A stretch of DNA of 64,000 bases. It comes from Streptomyces sp. NBC_00249 (lineage in GTDB: Bacteria > Actinomycetota > Actinomycetes > Streptomycetales > Streptomycetaceae). Under the pieces are notes generated by a model. That model was not told the DNA's origin. It saw only the letters and a program-made list of their open reading frames with translations, and did not search any database. The translations under genes were made by a program, and so were the position numbers. The DNA lies in assembly GCF_026342355.1 (NCBI RefSeq), contig NZ_JAPEMV010000001.1, positions 1,674,001 through 1,738,000 of the forward strand. Reading direction: 5' to 3'. The stretch's first letter is position 1. Every line of letters starts with the position of its first letter. Below, piece after piece: positions 16,596 to 25,813 of the stretch.

Positions 16596-17252
16596 ATGGC
16601 TGCGGCTCAGGGACGATTTTCAGATGGCGCTGACGGTACGGACAGCGCGAAGGAGAGCTCGGTCCCGCTCCCGTTCCGGCGGGCGGTCGACGGCTTGAAG
16701 AAGGCGAGGCTGCGGTCGGGCATCGAGATCGACCCGACGAAGCCGCCGCAGAGACTGGCGCCGTACGCGTACGCGCTGGAGGCGGCGGTCGTGGACGGCG
16801 AGGACGACCTGGCCGACGGCCGCCTCATCCTGCTGCACGACCCGGCCGGGCACGACGCCTGGCAGGGGACCTTCCGTCTGGTGACGCTGGTACGGGCGGA
16901 ACTGGAGCCGGAGATGGCTGCGGATCCACTTCTGCCTGAGGTCTGCTGGTCCTGGCTGACGGGTGCGCTGGACGCGCGCGGGCTGACGTACGGGGAGGCG
17001 AGCGGGACCGTCACGATGGCGAGCTCGCACTACTTCGGCGGGCTCGCGGAGCGGCGTCCGGCCACGCAGATCGAGATCAGAGCCTCCTGGACCCCCCGGG
17101 AGGGGGTCGGAGGGGTGCCCGACACCTCGGTGCACCTGGCCGCCTGGTGCGAGCTGCTGTGCCAGATCGCGGGGCTGCCCCCGGTGGGGCCGACGGACAC
17201 CGTCACGGGCGTGGTGTCCCTGCCACAGCGGCGCGGTCCGCACCACCCGTAG
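16596..17252 (+). CDS. DUF3000 protein
   Basis: 218 aa soluble protein of the actinobacterial DUF3000 family, function unknown. Characteristic stretches are [46 protein letters not shown] and [18 protein letters not shown] hexamer at 16583-16588 ends seven bases before the ATG, so the transcript may be leaderless. The hemE-DUF3000-whiI-rnd order is conserved in Streptomyces as I recall it, but no functional link is visible. Confidence 0.85.
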   Translation: MAAAQGRFSDGADGTDSAKESSVPLPFRRAVDGLKKARLRSGIEIDPTKPPQRLAPYAYALEAAVVDGEDDLADGRLILLHDPAGHDAWQGTFRLVTLVRAELEPEMAADPLLPEVCWSWLTGALDARGLTYGEASGTVTMASSHYFGGLAERRPATQIEIRASWTPREGVGGVPDTSVHLAAWCELLCQIAGLPPVGPTDTVTGVVSLPQRRGPHHP

Positions 17253-17438
17253 GCGGGCGTGCAAAAGGTCCCGACGGTCGTGCGAGGGGTCCCGGCGGTC
17301 GTGTGCGCGCCGGGAACGACCGGCGTGGGCGTAACGGAGTGTCAAAGCAGGGCGTCCGTTGCGGGCTTCTGATCATCCCTTGATCGATCGTGCGTCCGAA
17401 TTGCCCGAATTGTTACTCACCAAATCGTGATCATTCCC

Positions 17439-17466
17439 TAAAGCCGGGCGGGTGACGTGCCGAAGG
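17439..17466 (+). promoter_or_regulatory. WhiG-type (sigma-28-like) promoter of whiI
   Basis: TAAA at 17439-17442, a 16-nt spacer, then GCCGAAGG at 17459-17466. The WhiG consensus is TAAA-N15/16-GCCGATAA. It lies about 80 nt before the GTG of whiI, which in S. coelicolor is known to need WhiG. The match is by eye. Confidence 0.7.
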
Positions 17467-17545
17467 AGTCAGTGACCATCCGCACGGTTCGCACCGGCTT
17501 CCTTCCCCGAGCCGGCCCGTCCCGCCACTCCCCCAGGAGGCCTAG

Positions 17546-18208
17546 GTGTCCGTTCTTCTCGAGCAGCCCGCAAGCCTGGTCGCCTACCGCCCGAACAAGC
17601 CGACGGCCATGGTCGTCGTGGCCGACCCGCGCGTCCGTTCCACCGTGACCCGCCATCTGTGGGCCCTCGGAGTCCGTGACGTGATCGAGGCGTCGTCCAT
17701 CGCGGAGGCCCGCCCCCGCGTCGGCAGCCCGCGCGACATCTGCGTGGCCGACGTCCACCTGCCCGACGGTTCCGGTCTCACCCTGCTCTCCGAGACCCGC
17801 GCCGCCGGCTGGCCGAACGGCCTGGCCCTGTCCGCCGCCGATGACATCGGTGCCGTCCGCAACGCCCTCGCCGGCGGTGTGAAGGGCTACGTCGTCACCG
17901 GTACGCGGACCAACATCGGGCTCCCCACCCGGCCCGGCGCCGCTCCCATCGGTGCCGCCGCCGCCCGTATGCACCGCCGCCCCCCGGGTGCCCCGAGCCA
18001 CCCGGGCGGCTACCGAGAGCTCTCCGGCCGCGAGGTCGAGGTCCTGCGCCTCGTCGCGGAGGGCCAGTCCAACAAGGCCATCGGCGTCTCGATGGGCCTG
18101 TCCGCCCTGACCGTCAAGTCCCACCTCGCCCGGATCGCCCGCAAGCTGGGCACCGGCGACCGGGCCGGGATGGTCGCCGTCGCACTGCGGACGGGGATCA
18201 TCCACTGA
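17546..18208 (+). CDS. whiI: Atypical response regulator WhiI
   Basis: 220 aa. The receiver domain (~20-120) keeps Asp69 (VADVHLPDGSG) and Lys113, but has a lone Asp27 (VVVADPRV) where typical receivers have an acidic pair. The region after 117 is Pro/Gly-rich. The LuxR/NarL HTH occupies ~155-215 (LSGREVEVLRLVAEGQ, LSALTVKSHLARI). In Streptomyces WhiI controls late aerial-hypha septation and spore maturation, works without a cognate kinase, and pairs with BldM. GTG at 17546 follows AGGAGG. No sensor kinase gene is adjacent. A WhiG-type promoter precedes it. Confidence 0.9.
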   Translation: MSVLLEQPASLVAYRPNKPTAMVVVADPRVRSTVTRHLWALGVRDVIEASSIAEARPRVGSPRDICVADVHLPDGSGLTLLSETRAAGWPNGLALSAADDIGAVRNALAGGVKGYVVTGTRTNIGLPTRPGAAPIGAAAARMHRRPPGAPSHPGGYRELSGREVEVLRLVAEGQSNKAIGVSMGLSALTVKSHLARIARKLGTGDRAGMVAVALRTGIIH

Positions 18209-18332
18209 CCCCGCCCGGAGGACCCCGGGCGAACTGCCGGGGAACCCCGGGAAACGTCCGCACTCCCCCCTCGCGCCCGTCGACGGAACGTTCCGGCGAC
18301 GGGCGCGTCACATCCACGGATACCCTTGACCG

Positions 18333-19613
18333 GTGACCGACGCCCAAGAGACCGCAGCACACCTGCGCACCACCACCGGGGGCGGCCCCCCGGACGACGA
18401 GGTTTCGTCCGATGGGCTGCCGATTCCGTTGCTAGAGCCCCGCGAGGGCATCCCCCCCGTCGTGGCCGACGCGGACGCCCTCGCCCGGGTCGTCGCGGCC
18501 TTCGCCGCGGGCACCGGACCCGTGGCCGTCGACGCCGAACGCGCCTCCGGATACCGCTACGGCCAGCGCGCCTACCTGGTGCAGCTGCGCCGCGAGGGCG
18601 CGGGCTCCGCACTGATCGACCCGGTCGGCTGCCCGGACCTCTCCACCCTCGGCGACGCCCTGTCGGGCACCGAGTGGATCCTGCACGCCGCCACCCAGGA
18701 CCTGCCCTGCCTGCGCGAAATAGGCATGGCTCCCACCTCCCTGTTCGACACGGAGCTCGCGGGCCGGCTGGCCGGCTTCCCCCGGGTCGGACTCGGCGCG
18801 ATGGTCGAGAGCGTGCTCGGCTACGTGCTGGAGAAGGGCCACTCCGCCGTCGACTGGTCCACCCGACCGCTGCCGGAGCCGTGGCTGCGCTACGCCGCTC
18901 TGGACGTGGAGCTGCTGGTGGACCTGCGGGACGCCCTGGAGAAGGAACTGGACCGCCAGGGCAAGCTGGAGTGGGCCCGCCAGGAGTTCGACGCCATCGC
19001 CTCCGCCCCGCCCGCCCCGCCGCGCAAGGACCCGTGGCGCCGTACGTCCGGCATGCACAAGGTGCGCCGGCGCCGGCAGATGGCCGTCGTACGGGAGCTG
19101 TGGGAGTCCCGCGACCGGATCGCCCAGCGGCGCGACGTGTCCCCCGGCAAGGTGCTGGGTGACGCGGCGATCGTCGAGGCCGCCCTCGCCCTGCCCGCGA
19201 ACGTGCACGCGCTGTCGGCGCTGCCCGGCTACGGGCAGCGGATGGGACGGCGCCAGCTGGACCAGTGGATGGCCGCCGTGGACCGGGCGAAGGAGCTGCC
19301 CGAGAACGAGCTGCCGCAGCCGGGTGCCACCCCGGCGGGCCCGCCGCCGCCGCGTTCCTGGGCGGACAAGGACCCGGCCGCCGCCGCGCGGCTGTCGGCG
19401 GCCCGTACGGCCGTCACGGCGCTCGCGGAGGGGCTGAACCTGCCGCAGGAGAACCTGATCACCCCGGACACCGTGCGCCGGCTGTGCTGGGAGCCCCCGC
19501 AGCGGCTGGAGCCCGAGACGGTGGCGGCGACCCTCGCGAGCTACGGCGCCCGCCCCTGGCAGATCGAGCAGGTCACCGCGGCCCTGGTCACGGCCCTCGC
19601 CGCGACCGACTGA
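18333..19613 (+). CDS. rnd: Ribonuclease D family 3'-5' exonuclease
   Basis: 426 aa. The DEDD exonuclease domain (~40-215) shows VAVDAERASGYRYGQRAYL (first acidic motif, with the usual DTE as DAE), ILHAATQDLPCLREI (second Asp motif) and LRYAALDVELLVDL (third, Y-x3-D). Two HRDC-type regions follow (~235-305 with MHKVRRRRQMAVVRELWE, and ~340-420). RNase D trims tRNA and other small-RNA 3' ends. GTG 18333 is six bases after a TACCCT hexamer, so a leaderless mRNA is likely. It is followed by a strong terminator. Downstream of whiI but probably separately transcribed. Confidence 0.92.
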   Translation: MTDAQETAAHLRTTTGGGPPDDEVSSDGLPIPLLEPREGIPPVVADADALARVVAAFAAGTGPVAVDAERASGYRYGQRAYLVQLRREGAGSALIDPVGCPDLSTLGDALSGTEWILHAATQDLPCLREIGMAPTSLFDTELAGRLAGFPRVGLGAMVESVLGYVLEKGHSAVDWSTRPLPEPWLRYAALDVELLVDLRDALEKELDRQGKLEWARQEFDAIASAPPAPPRKDPWRRTSGMHKVRRRRQMAVVRELWESRDRIAQRRDVSPGKVLGDAAIVEAALALPANVHALSALPGYGQRMGRRQLDQWMAAVDRAKELPENELPQPGATPAGPPPPRSWADKDPAAAARLSAARTAVTALAEGLNLPQENLITPDTVRRLCWEPPQRLEPETVAATLASYGARPWQIEQVTAALVTALAATD

Positions 19614-19634
19614 CCGCGACCTGACACACAGCAG

Positions 19635-19660
19635 ACCCCCGGCCTCCGGCCGGGGGTTTT
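19635..19660 (+). terminator. Rho-independent terminator of rnd
   Basis: A perfect 9-bp stem (CCCCCGGCC / GGCCGGGGG), loop TCC, followed by TTTT. Confidence 0.9.
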
Positions 19661-19690
19661 CTGTTACGCGCTCATGACACCCCCAGGCTT

Positions 19691-19732
19691 TTGAACACGC
19701 TCAACAATCGCTAGGTTCTTGAACATGATCAA
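19691..19732. promoter_or_regulatory. Two tandem near-palindromic operators over a leaderless promoter
   Basis: TTGAACACGCTCAA (19691-19704) and TTGAACATGATCAA (19719-19732) share TTGAACAYGMTCAA and lie 28 bp centre to centre. A -10-like TAGGTT (19712-19717) falls between them, and the second copy contains the ATG of the ferritin-like gene. A TetR-type dimer is a plausible ligand; no such regulator gene is adjacent. Confidence 0.6.
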
Positions 19733-20477
19733 AACTGGGTACACGGCATGGATGGACGCCTTCGAGGCCGAGCGGGAGCGGCGGGCCGCGCTCGGCGATC
19801 CGGACTGGGCGCGGGGCGCGCAGCTGCCCCCGGAGATCGTCCGCAGCATCCAGAAGTTCCAGGTGGGCGAGGACGGTGACGGCTCGGCGCTGATCGGCAA
19901 GGCGGACCGGGCGGGCGACACCGCGTACGGCGCGGCGGTCCGGCTGTTCGTCGCCGAGGAGCAGAACCACGCCCGGATGCTGGCGCTGCTGCTGGCGGCC
20001 GGCGGGGCCGGCACCCTCTCGGGGCACTGGACCGACGCGGCCTTCGTCCGGCTGCGGCGGCTGCTGGGCCTGCGGGTGGAGCTGCTGGTGCTGATGATCG
20101 CGGAGGTGGTGGCCCTGGCGTACTACCGGGCGCTGCGCGACGGCGCCCCGGATCCACTGACCCGCGAGGTCGCGGGCCGGATACTGGCGGACGAGGAGCG
20201 GCACGTCCCCTTCCACTGCCGCCGCCTGAACGAAGGGCTGGCCGGGTACCGGCGGCCGGTGCGGCGGGCCGTCACCACGGGCTGGCGGGGGCTGCTCGGG
20301 TGCGCCGCGGTGGTGGTCGCCGCGGACCACGGGCCGGCCCTGCGCGTCCTGGGGGTGGACCGGCGCGCCTTCGTCGCCGAGGTGCTCGCCTCCTCGGCGG
20401 TGATGGCCTCGGCGATGCTGGACGGCCCGGCCCCCGGGCCGGCGGTGAGCCCGGCGGCGGACCCGGCGCGGATGTGA
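19725..20477 (+). CDS. Ferritin-like (diiron four-helix) protein
   Basis: 250 aa, mostly helical. Glu/His pairs typical of ferritin-like diiron sites appear as FVAEEQNHARML (~73-84) and ILADEERHVPFH (~145-156), with further acidic residues on IRSIQKFQVGEDGD and IAEVVALAYYRAL. The family includes fatty-acid desaturase-like and hydroxylase-like enzymes, so oxidation of a lipid or aromatic is as possible as iron storage. ATG at 19725 is preferred; a TTG two codons earlier is also open. The start lies within an operator-like palindrome and has no ribosome site. Confidence 0.7.
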   Translation: MIKTGYTAWMDAFEAERERRAALGDPDWARGAQLPPEIVRSIQKFQVGEDGDGSALIGKADRAGDTAYGAAVRLFVAEEQNHARMLALLLAAGGAGTLSGHWTDAAFVRLRRLLGLRVELLVLMIAEVVALAYYRALRDGAPDPLTREVAGRILADEERHVPFHCRRLNEGLAGYRRPVRRAVTTGWRGLLGCAAVVVAADHGPALRVLGVDRRAFVAEVLASSAVMASAMLDGPAPGPAVSPAADPARM

Positions 20478-20513
20478 CCTTCGCCGCTCCTCCGTGAGGG
20501 GCTGTCCACACCG

Positions 20514-20529
20514 GTTACTCGCAAGTAGC
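20514..20529. promoter_or_regulatory. TACT-N4-AGTA palindrome upstream of the beta-oxidation operon
   Basis: TACT (20516-20519), CGCA, AGTA (20524-20527), with the outer G/C also paired: 7 of 8 half-site positions match. It lies about 80-90 nt before the thiolase GTG. This arrangement suits a TetR-type fatty-acid regulator; no regulator is encoded next to it. Confidence 0.45.
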
Positions 20530-20605
20530 ATGACGGGGTGAGCGGGCGCTCAGCAATGGTCGCCCCCGCGCAGCAGTGCACACCCGCACCTGGAGGAGAG
20601 CCAAC

Positions 20606-21832
20606 GTGCCTCGTACCGTCAGGGACGTCGTCTTCGTCGACGGCGTCCGCACCCCGTTCGGCAAGGCGGGCCCGAAGGGCATCTACCACGAGACCCGCGC
20701 CGACGACCTCGTCGTGAAGGCGATCCGGGAGCTGCTGCGCCGCAACCCGGACCTGGACCCCGCGAAGATCGACGAGGTCGCCATCGCCGCGACCACGCAG
20801 ATCGGCGACCAGGGCCTGACGCTGGGCCGCACGGCCGGCATCCTCGCGGGCCTCCCGCAGTCCGTCCCGGGCTACTCCATCGACCGCATGTGCGCCGGCG
20901 CGCTGACCGCCGTGACCGCCGTCGCGGGCGGTGTGGCCTTCGGTGCGTACGACGTCGCCCTCGCCGGCGGTGTCGAGCACATGGGCCGCCACCCCATGGG
21001 CGAGGGCGTCGACCCGAACCCGCGCTTCGTCTCCGAGAAGCTGGTCGACGAGTCCGCCCTGTTCATGGGCATGACCGCCGAGAACCTGCACGACCGGTAC
21101 CCGACGATCACCAAGCTCCGCGCCGACGAGTACGCCGTGCGCTCGCAGGAGAAGGCCGCCAAGGCGTACGCCGACGGCAAGATCCAGCAGGACCTGGTCC
21201 CGATCTCGGTGCGCAACACCAACGAGGCGGCCGGTGAGACGGGCTGGGGCCTGGTCACCACCGACGAGCCGATGCGCCCGGGCACCACGCTGGAGAACCT
21301 GGCCGGCCTGAAGACCCCGTTCCGTACGCACGGCCGGGTCACCGCGGGCAACGCCGCCGGTCTCAACGACGGTGCCACCGCCGCGATCATCGCGTCCGAG
21401 GACTTCGCCCGGGAGAACAACCTCCCGGTCAAGATGCGCCTGGTCTCGTACTCCTTCGCGGGTGTCGAGCCGGAGGTCATGGGCTACGGCCCGATCCCGG
21501 CCACCGAGAAGGCCCTCGCCCAGGCCGGTCTGACGATCGAGGACATAGGCCTCTTCGAGGTCAACGAGGCCTTCGCGGTCCAGGTCCTGGCCTTCCTGGA
21601 GCACTACGGCATCGCCGACGACGACGCCCGCGTGAACCAGTACGGCGGCGCCATCGCCTTCGGTCACCCGCTCGCCTCCTCCGGCGTGCGCCTGATGACG
21701 CAGCTGGCCCGCCAGTTCGAGGAGCAGCCGCACGTCCGCTACGGCCTGACCACCATGTGCGTCGGCTTCGGCATGGGCGCCACGGTCATCTGGGAGAACC
21801 CGAACTTCAACGCCGAGGGAGACTCCAAGTGA
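20606..21832 (+). CDS. fadA: Acetyl-CoA acyltransferase (thiolase), FadA type
   Basis: 408 aa thiolase. The nucleophilic Cys lies in SIDRMCAGALTAV (~Cys 94), the His in QYGGAIAFGHPLASSG, and the second Cys in TTMCVGFGMG. All three catalytic elements are present. It cleaves 3-ketoacyl-CoA with CoA in beta-oxidation, in complex with the downstream multifunctional protein. GTG 20606 has GGAGGAGAG upstream. The stop overlaps the fadB start as GTGA, so the two products are made in equal amounts. Confidence 0.95.
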   Translation: MPRTVRDVVFVDGVRTPFGKAGPKGIYHETRADDLVVKAIRELLRRNPDLDPAKIDEVAIAATTQIGDQGLTLGRTAGILAGLPQSVPGYSIDRMCAGALTAVTAVAGGVAFGAYDVALAGGVEHMGRHPMGEGVDPNPRFVSEKLVDESALFMGMTAENLHDRYPTITKLRADEYAVRSQEKAAKAYADGKIQQDLVPISVRNTNEAAGETGWGLVTTDEPMRPGTTLENLAGLKTPFRTHGRVTAGNAAGLNDGATAAIIASEDFARENNLPVKMRLVSYSFAGVEPEVMGYGPIPATEKALAQAGLTIEDIGLFEVNEAFAVQVLAFLEHYGIADDDARVNQYGGAIAFGHPLASSGVRLMTQLARQFEEQPHVRYGLTTMCVGFGMGATVIWENPNFNAEGDSK

Positions 21833-23967
21833 GCACCACCGCTGAGCTCCTGAAGGGCGCGGCCGAGCTGTTCCCGGACGAGGTCGTCACGTCCGCGCAC
21901 GTCCGTCACCTGGACCTGCCGTTCGGCGCCGGGCGCTTCGCGCTCATCACGCTGGACAACGGCTTCGACCACACCAAGCCGACCACCTTCGGCCCGCAGT
22001 CCCTCGCCAACCTGAACGCGGCGATCGACCAGGTCGAGCAGGAGGCCCTCGCGGGCTCCATCGTCGGCGCGGGCATCACCGGCAAGCCGTTCATCTTCGC
22101 GGTCGGCGCCGACCTCAAGGGCGTCGAGCTGCTGAAGAACCACGACGAGGCGCTGGCCATCGGCAAGGGCGGCCACGACGTCTTCAAGCGCCTCGCGGCG
22201 CTGGCCGTCCCGTCCTTCGCGTACTACAACGGCGCGGCGATGGGCGGCGGTGTCGAGGTCGGCCTGCACTGCACCTACCGCACCGTCTCCAAGGCCATCC
22301 CGGCCTTCTCGCTGCCCGAGGTCTTCCTCGGTCTGGTCCCGGGCTGGGGCGGCTGCGCCCTCCTCCCGAACCTGATCGGCGCGGAGCGCGCGATCTCGGT
22401 CATCATCGAGAACTCGCTGAACCAGAACCGTCAGCTCAAGGGCAAGCAGGTCTTCGAGCTCGGCATCGCCGACGCGATCTTCGAGGGCGCCGACTTCCTG
22501 GAGCAGTCGCTCCTGTGGACCGCGAACGTCCTGAACGGCACCACCGAGGTCGTCCGCGACGAGATCGACCGCGGTGACGCCTGGGACGCGGCCGTCGCCA
22601 AGGGCCGCTCCATCGCGGACTCCAAGGTGCACGGCGCCGCTCCGGCCGCCTACCGCGCGCTGGACATCATCGCCGCGGCCAAGGACGGCGACCTCCAGGC
22701 CGGCTTCGACGCCGAGGACACCGCTCTCGCGGACCTCATCATGGGCGGCGAGCTGCGCTCGGGCATCTACGCCTTCAACCTGGTCCAGAAGCGCGGCAAG
22801 CGCCCGGCCGGTGCCCCGGACAAGTCCCTGGCGCGCCCGGTCACCAAGGTCGGCGTCGTCGGCGCGGGCCTGATGGCCTCGCAGCTGGCGCTGCTGTTCC
22901 TGCGCCGCCTGGAGGTGCCGGTGGTCCTCACCGACATCGACCAGGAGCGCGTGGACAAGGGTGTGGGCTACGTCCACGCCGAGATCCAGAAGCTGCTCGG
23001 CAAGGGCCGCATCAACCAGGACAAGGCCAACCGCCTGACCGCCCTGGTGACCGGCGTCCTGGACAAGGCCGAGGGCTTCGCGGACGCGGACTTCATCATC
23101 GAGGCCGTGTTCGAGGAGATGTCCGTCAAGCAGAAGGTGTTCGCGGAGGTCGAGGCGGTCGCCCCGGCGCACGCGATCCTCGCCACCAACACCTCCTCGC
23201 TGTCGGTGTCGGAGATGGCCTCCAAGCTCCAGCACCCGGAGCGCGTGGTCGGCTTCCACTTCTTCAACCCGGTCGCGATCCTCCCGCTGCTGGAGATCGT
23301 CCGCGGTGAGCAGACCGACGACGCCTCGCTGGCCACGGCCTTCGGTGTCGCCAAGAAGCTGAAGAAGACCGCGGTCCTCACCAAGGACGCCCCGGCGTTC
23401 GTCGTGAACCGCATCCTGACCCGCTTCATGGGCGAGATCCAGAACGTCATCGACGAGGGCACCCCGGTCGTCACGGCGGAGAAGGCCATCGAGCCGCTCG
23501 GCCTGCCGATGTCCCCGCTGGTGCTCCTGGAGCTCGTGGGACCGGCGATCGGTCTGCACGTCTCCGAGACGCTGAACCGTTCCTTCCCGGAGCGCTTCAC
23601 CGTGTCCCCGAACCTGGCGGCCGTGGTCAAGGCCGGCAAGCGCGGCTTCTACGTCTACAACGCCGAGAACGGCTTCAAGCCGGAGCTCGACCCCGAGGTC
23701 GCCGCGCTCCTGGTCCAGGGCGACTCCGTCCTGACCGAGGAGCAGGTCCGCGACCGCGTCCTGGACGCGGTGGCGCAGGAGATCGGCCTGATGCTGGAGG
23801 AGGGTGTCGTGGCCGAGGCCCAGGACATCGACCTCTGCCTCATCACCGGCGCCGGCTGGCCCTTCCACCTGGGCGGCATCACGCCGTACCTGGACCGTGA
23901 GGGCGTCTCCGAGCGGGTGAACGGCAAGAAGTTCCTCGCCCCGGGCACCGCGAGCGTCCCGGCCTAG
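21829..23967 (+). CDS. fadB: Multifunctional fatty-acid oxidation protein (enoyl-CoA hydratase / 3-hydroxyacyl-CoA dehydrogenase)
   Basis: 712 aa. The N-terminal crotonase domain (~1-200) shows oxyanion-hole segments FAVGADLKGVE and NGAAMGGGVEVGLH and catalytic Glu region LPEVFLGLVPGWGG. The 3-hydroxyacyl-CoA dehydrogenase NAD domain begins at ~339 (VGVVGAGLMASQLA) and has ATNTSSLSVSEMA and the His-containing VVGFHFFNPV. C-terminal dehydrogenase domains extend from ~525. It hydrates and oxidises enoyl-CoA. GTG at 21829 overlaps the thiolase stop; GAGGGAG lies upstream. A strong bidirectional terminator follows. Confidence 0.95.
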   Translation: MSTTAELLKGAAELFPDEVVTSAHVRHLDLPFGAGRFALITLDNGFDHTKPTTFGPQSLANLNAAIDQVEQEALAGSIVGAGITGKPFIFAVGADLKGVELLKNHDEALAIGKGGHDVFKRLAALAVPSFAYYNGAAMGGGVEVGLHCTYRTVSKAIPAFSLPEVFLGLVPGWGGCALLPNLIGAERAISVIIENSLNQNRQLKGKQVFELGIADAIFEGADFLEQSLLWTANVLNGTTEVVRDEIDRGDAWDAAVAKGRSIADSKVHGAAPAAYRALDIIAAAKDGDLQAGFDAEDTALADLIMGGELRSGIYAFNLVQKRGKRPAGAPDKSLARPVTKVGVVGAGLMASQLALLFLRRLEVPVVLTDIDQERVDKGVGYVHAEIQKLLGKGRINQDKANRLTALVTGVLDKAEGFADADFIIEAVFEEMSVKQKVFAEVEAVAPAHAILATNTSSLSVSEMASKLQHPERVVGFHFFNPVAILPLLEIVRGEQTDDASLATAFGVAKKLKKTAVLTKDAPAFVVNRILTRFMGEIQNVIDEGTPVVTAEKAIEPLGLPMSPLVLLELVGPAIGLHVSETLNRSFPERFTVSPNLAAVVKAGKRGFYVYNAENGFKPELDPEVAALLVQGDSVLTEEQVRDRVLDAVAQEIGLMLEEGVVAEAQDIDLCLITGAGWPFHLGGITPYLDREGVSERVNGKKFLAPGTASVPA

Positions 23968-23987
23968 TCCGCGGGATCCGCTACGGG

Positions 23988-24024
23988 AACGGCCCGTCCG
24001 CACCAGGGGTGCGGACGGGCCGTT
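23988..24024. terminator. Bidirectional terminator, 17-bp perfect stem
   Basis: AACGGCCCGTCCGCACC and its exact complement flank a 3-nt loop, between the convergent fadB and glycosyltransferase genes. Confidence 0.85.
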
Positions 24025-24076
24025 CTGCGTTGCCGGGCCCCCTCCCGGGGTCCCCCCTCCCGGGGTCCCCTGCGGG

Positions 24077-25813
24077 TCATCTGCGGCCGAAGCGGCCCGC
24101 CTTGACCAGGCGCTGGGCGGCGGGGGACGCCGGGTTGATGCGCAGCGCGTTGCGGCCCGCCTGGCGGCGCAGTTCGTCGCCGGGCTTGCCCAGCTTCGCC
24201 GCGGTCTCGCCGATCCGCAGCCACACCAGGGCCCGGCCGCTGCTCCCGGAGATCTCCACGGCGCGCTGGAGCCGCCGCTTGGCCTGGTCGGTCTCCTTGC
24301 GCCGGATGTGCGCCTGGGCCATGCCGATGAGCAGGTCGAGGTTCTCCTGCTCGGCGAGCAGCCGGGCGCCCACCTCCAGGACCCCGTGGTCGTCCTTGGC
24401 CTCGACGAGGGAGGCGAAGCCGCTGAGGCTGACGTCGGTGAAGGGGACGTCGTCCTCGTCGCGGTCCTTGGCGCCGAGCAGGGTCCAGCCCTTGCCCTTG
24501 CGCCACTTCCAGGTGCGCGGGCCGGGCAGGTCGAGGCGGGTGCGGGTGCGCTCGTTGAAGTGCATGGACAGCTCGGGGCGGCCCTCCCACCCGTCGACGG
24601 CCGCGGCCACGTACCCCTCGGCGACCTCGCGCAGGAAGGGGTACCGCTTGGGCTGCATGCAGTAGCCGACGGCCTGGACGTACGGGGTGACCTCGCGCCG
24701 GATGTGCTCGATGTCCTGCACCCGGTCGTCCGGGGCGCTCGTCGGCTCCTCCAGGTCGGGGAGGAGGGCGTGGGTGAGGGTGGCGGGGATGCGGTTGCTG
24801 TTGGCGTAGGGCCGCATCCGCCGGATGACCTCCAGGGCGCCGATCTGGGCGACGGGGATCCCGTAGAGGGTGCGGGCGGTGAACAGGCCGGTGGAGAAGC
24901 AGCCGATCACCTGGCGCGGCGCGAGGTGGACGAAGACGGCCTCGGCGAGGACCGGGAGGTCGAGCACGAGGAAGGCGACGCCCGCTTCCCGGGCCGCCTC
25001 GCCGAGGGCGTCGGCGAGGCTGGAGGGGGCGCTGGGGTGCGGTTTGAAGACGACCGAGGTGAAGCCGAGCCGCAGCGCGTTCTGGAACATGCGCAGGTGC
25101 AGTTCCTCCTCTTCCTCCTCGGTGAGGATGCCGAGGGGGGAGAGGTACTGGCCGAGGAGCACGGCGGTCTCGGGGCCGCGCCGGGCCAGTTCGGGCGGTA
25201 GGACCCGGTCGAGGAGGGGCCGGCACTCCTCGGTGACCTCCGCGAGCAGTTTGAGGACGGCGCCGGTGTGCACGGGCTGCGAGGGGATCCCGTACTCGGT
25301 GAGGAGCATGGGCAGCAGGGTGGGGACCAGGTCCAGGTAGAGGACCTGGGTGATCCGGCCGTGGATGGAGCGGTGCAGGTCGTTGCGGGTGGGGCCGTAG
25401 CTCATGAGCCCGTCGGCGTACACGGCCAGGGTGGCGTCCGAGAAGATCTTGCAGAGGGTCTGGGCCGGCTTGACCTGGATGGACTCGAGGACCAGTTCCA
25501 GGGGGCCGGGGCGCAGGCCCATCTTCTCCGCCATGACGCTGCGCCACAGGGGGGCGTCCTCGTCGCGCGGGGACCAGAGCGCCGGGTGGAACGGGTAGAT
25601 GAGCTCGTTCCAGTAGACGACGCGGTGGAAGCGGGCGAGGACGGCGGCGGCGCCCGGCATCTGGTGCAGCGGGGTGGCGACCTCGGGGATGTCGACGTTG
25701 TTGCAGACGAGCAGGACGCGCTCGCGGTCGTCGTGGCCGAGCTGGCCGGCGTCGATGGCCGCGGCGACGGTCATGGCGCCGTAGAGGGTGGAGGCGGCGA
25801 ATATCCGGGTCAT
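24077..25813 (-). CDS. Polysialyltransferase-family (POLYST) glycosyltransferase
   Basis: 578 aa. The N-terminus MTRIFAASTLYGAMTVAAAI is typical of the alpha-2,8-polysialyltransferase family in actinomycetes. Further segments fit its GT-B fold: YWNELIYPFHPALWSP, LAVYADGLMSYGP, GQYLSPLGIL, VVFKPHPSAP and a CFSTGLFTARTLYGI donor-site region. The last ~80 residues are TPR-like (LLIGMAQAHIRRKETDQAKR). It probably adds a nonulosonic acid to a surface glycan. ATG 25813 overlaps the stop of the GT2 gene (ATGA), so they are coupled. It belongs with neuA/neuB across the divergent promoter region. Confidence 0.85.
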   Translation of the reverse strand: MTRIFAASTLYGAMTVAAAIDAGQLGHDDRERVLLVCNNVDIPEVATPLHQMPGAAAVLARFHRVVYWNELIYPFHPALWSPRDEDAPLWRSVMAEKMGLRPGPLELVLESIQVKPAQTLCKIFSDATLAVYADGLMSYGPTRNDLHRSIHGRITQVLYLDLVPTLLPMLLTEYGIPSQPVHTGAVLKLLAEVTEECRPLLDRVLPPELARRGPETAVLLGQYLSPLGILTEEEEEELHLRMFQNALRLGFTSVVFKPHPSAPSSLADALGEAAREAGVAFLVLDLPVLAEAVFVHLAPRQVIGCFSTGLFTARTLYGIPVAQIGALEVIRRMRPYANSNRIPATLTHALLPDLEEPTSAPDDRVQDIEHIRREVTPYVQAVGYCMQPKRYPFLREVAEGYVAAAVDGWEGRPELSMHFNERTRTRLDLPGPRTWKWRKGKGWTLLGAKDRDEDDVPFTDVSLSGFASLVEAKDDHGVLEVGARLLAEQENLDLLIGMAQAHIRRKETDQAKRRLQRAVEISGSSGRALVWLRIGETAAKLGKPGDELRRQAGRNALRINPASPAAQRLVKAGRFGRR

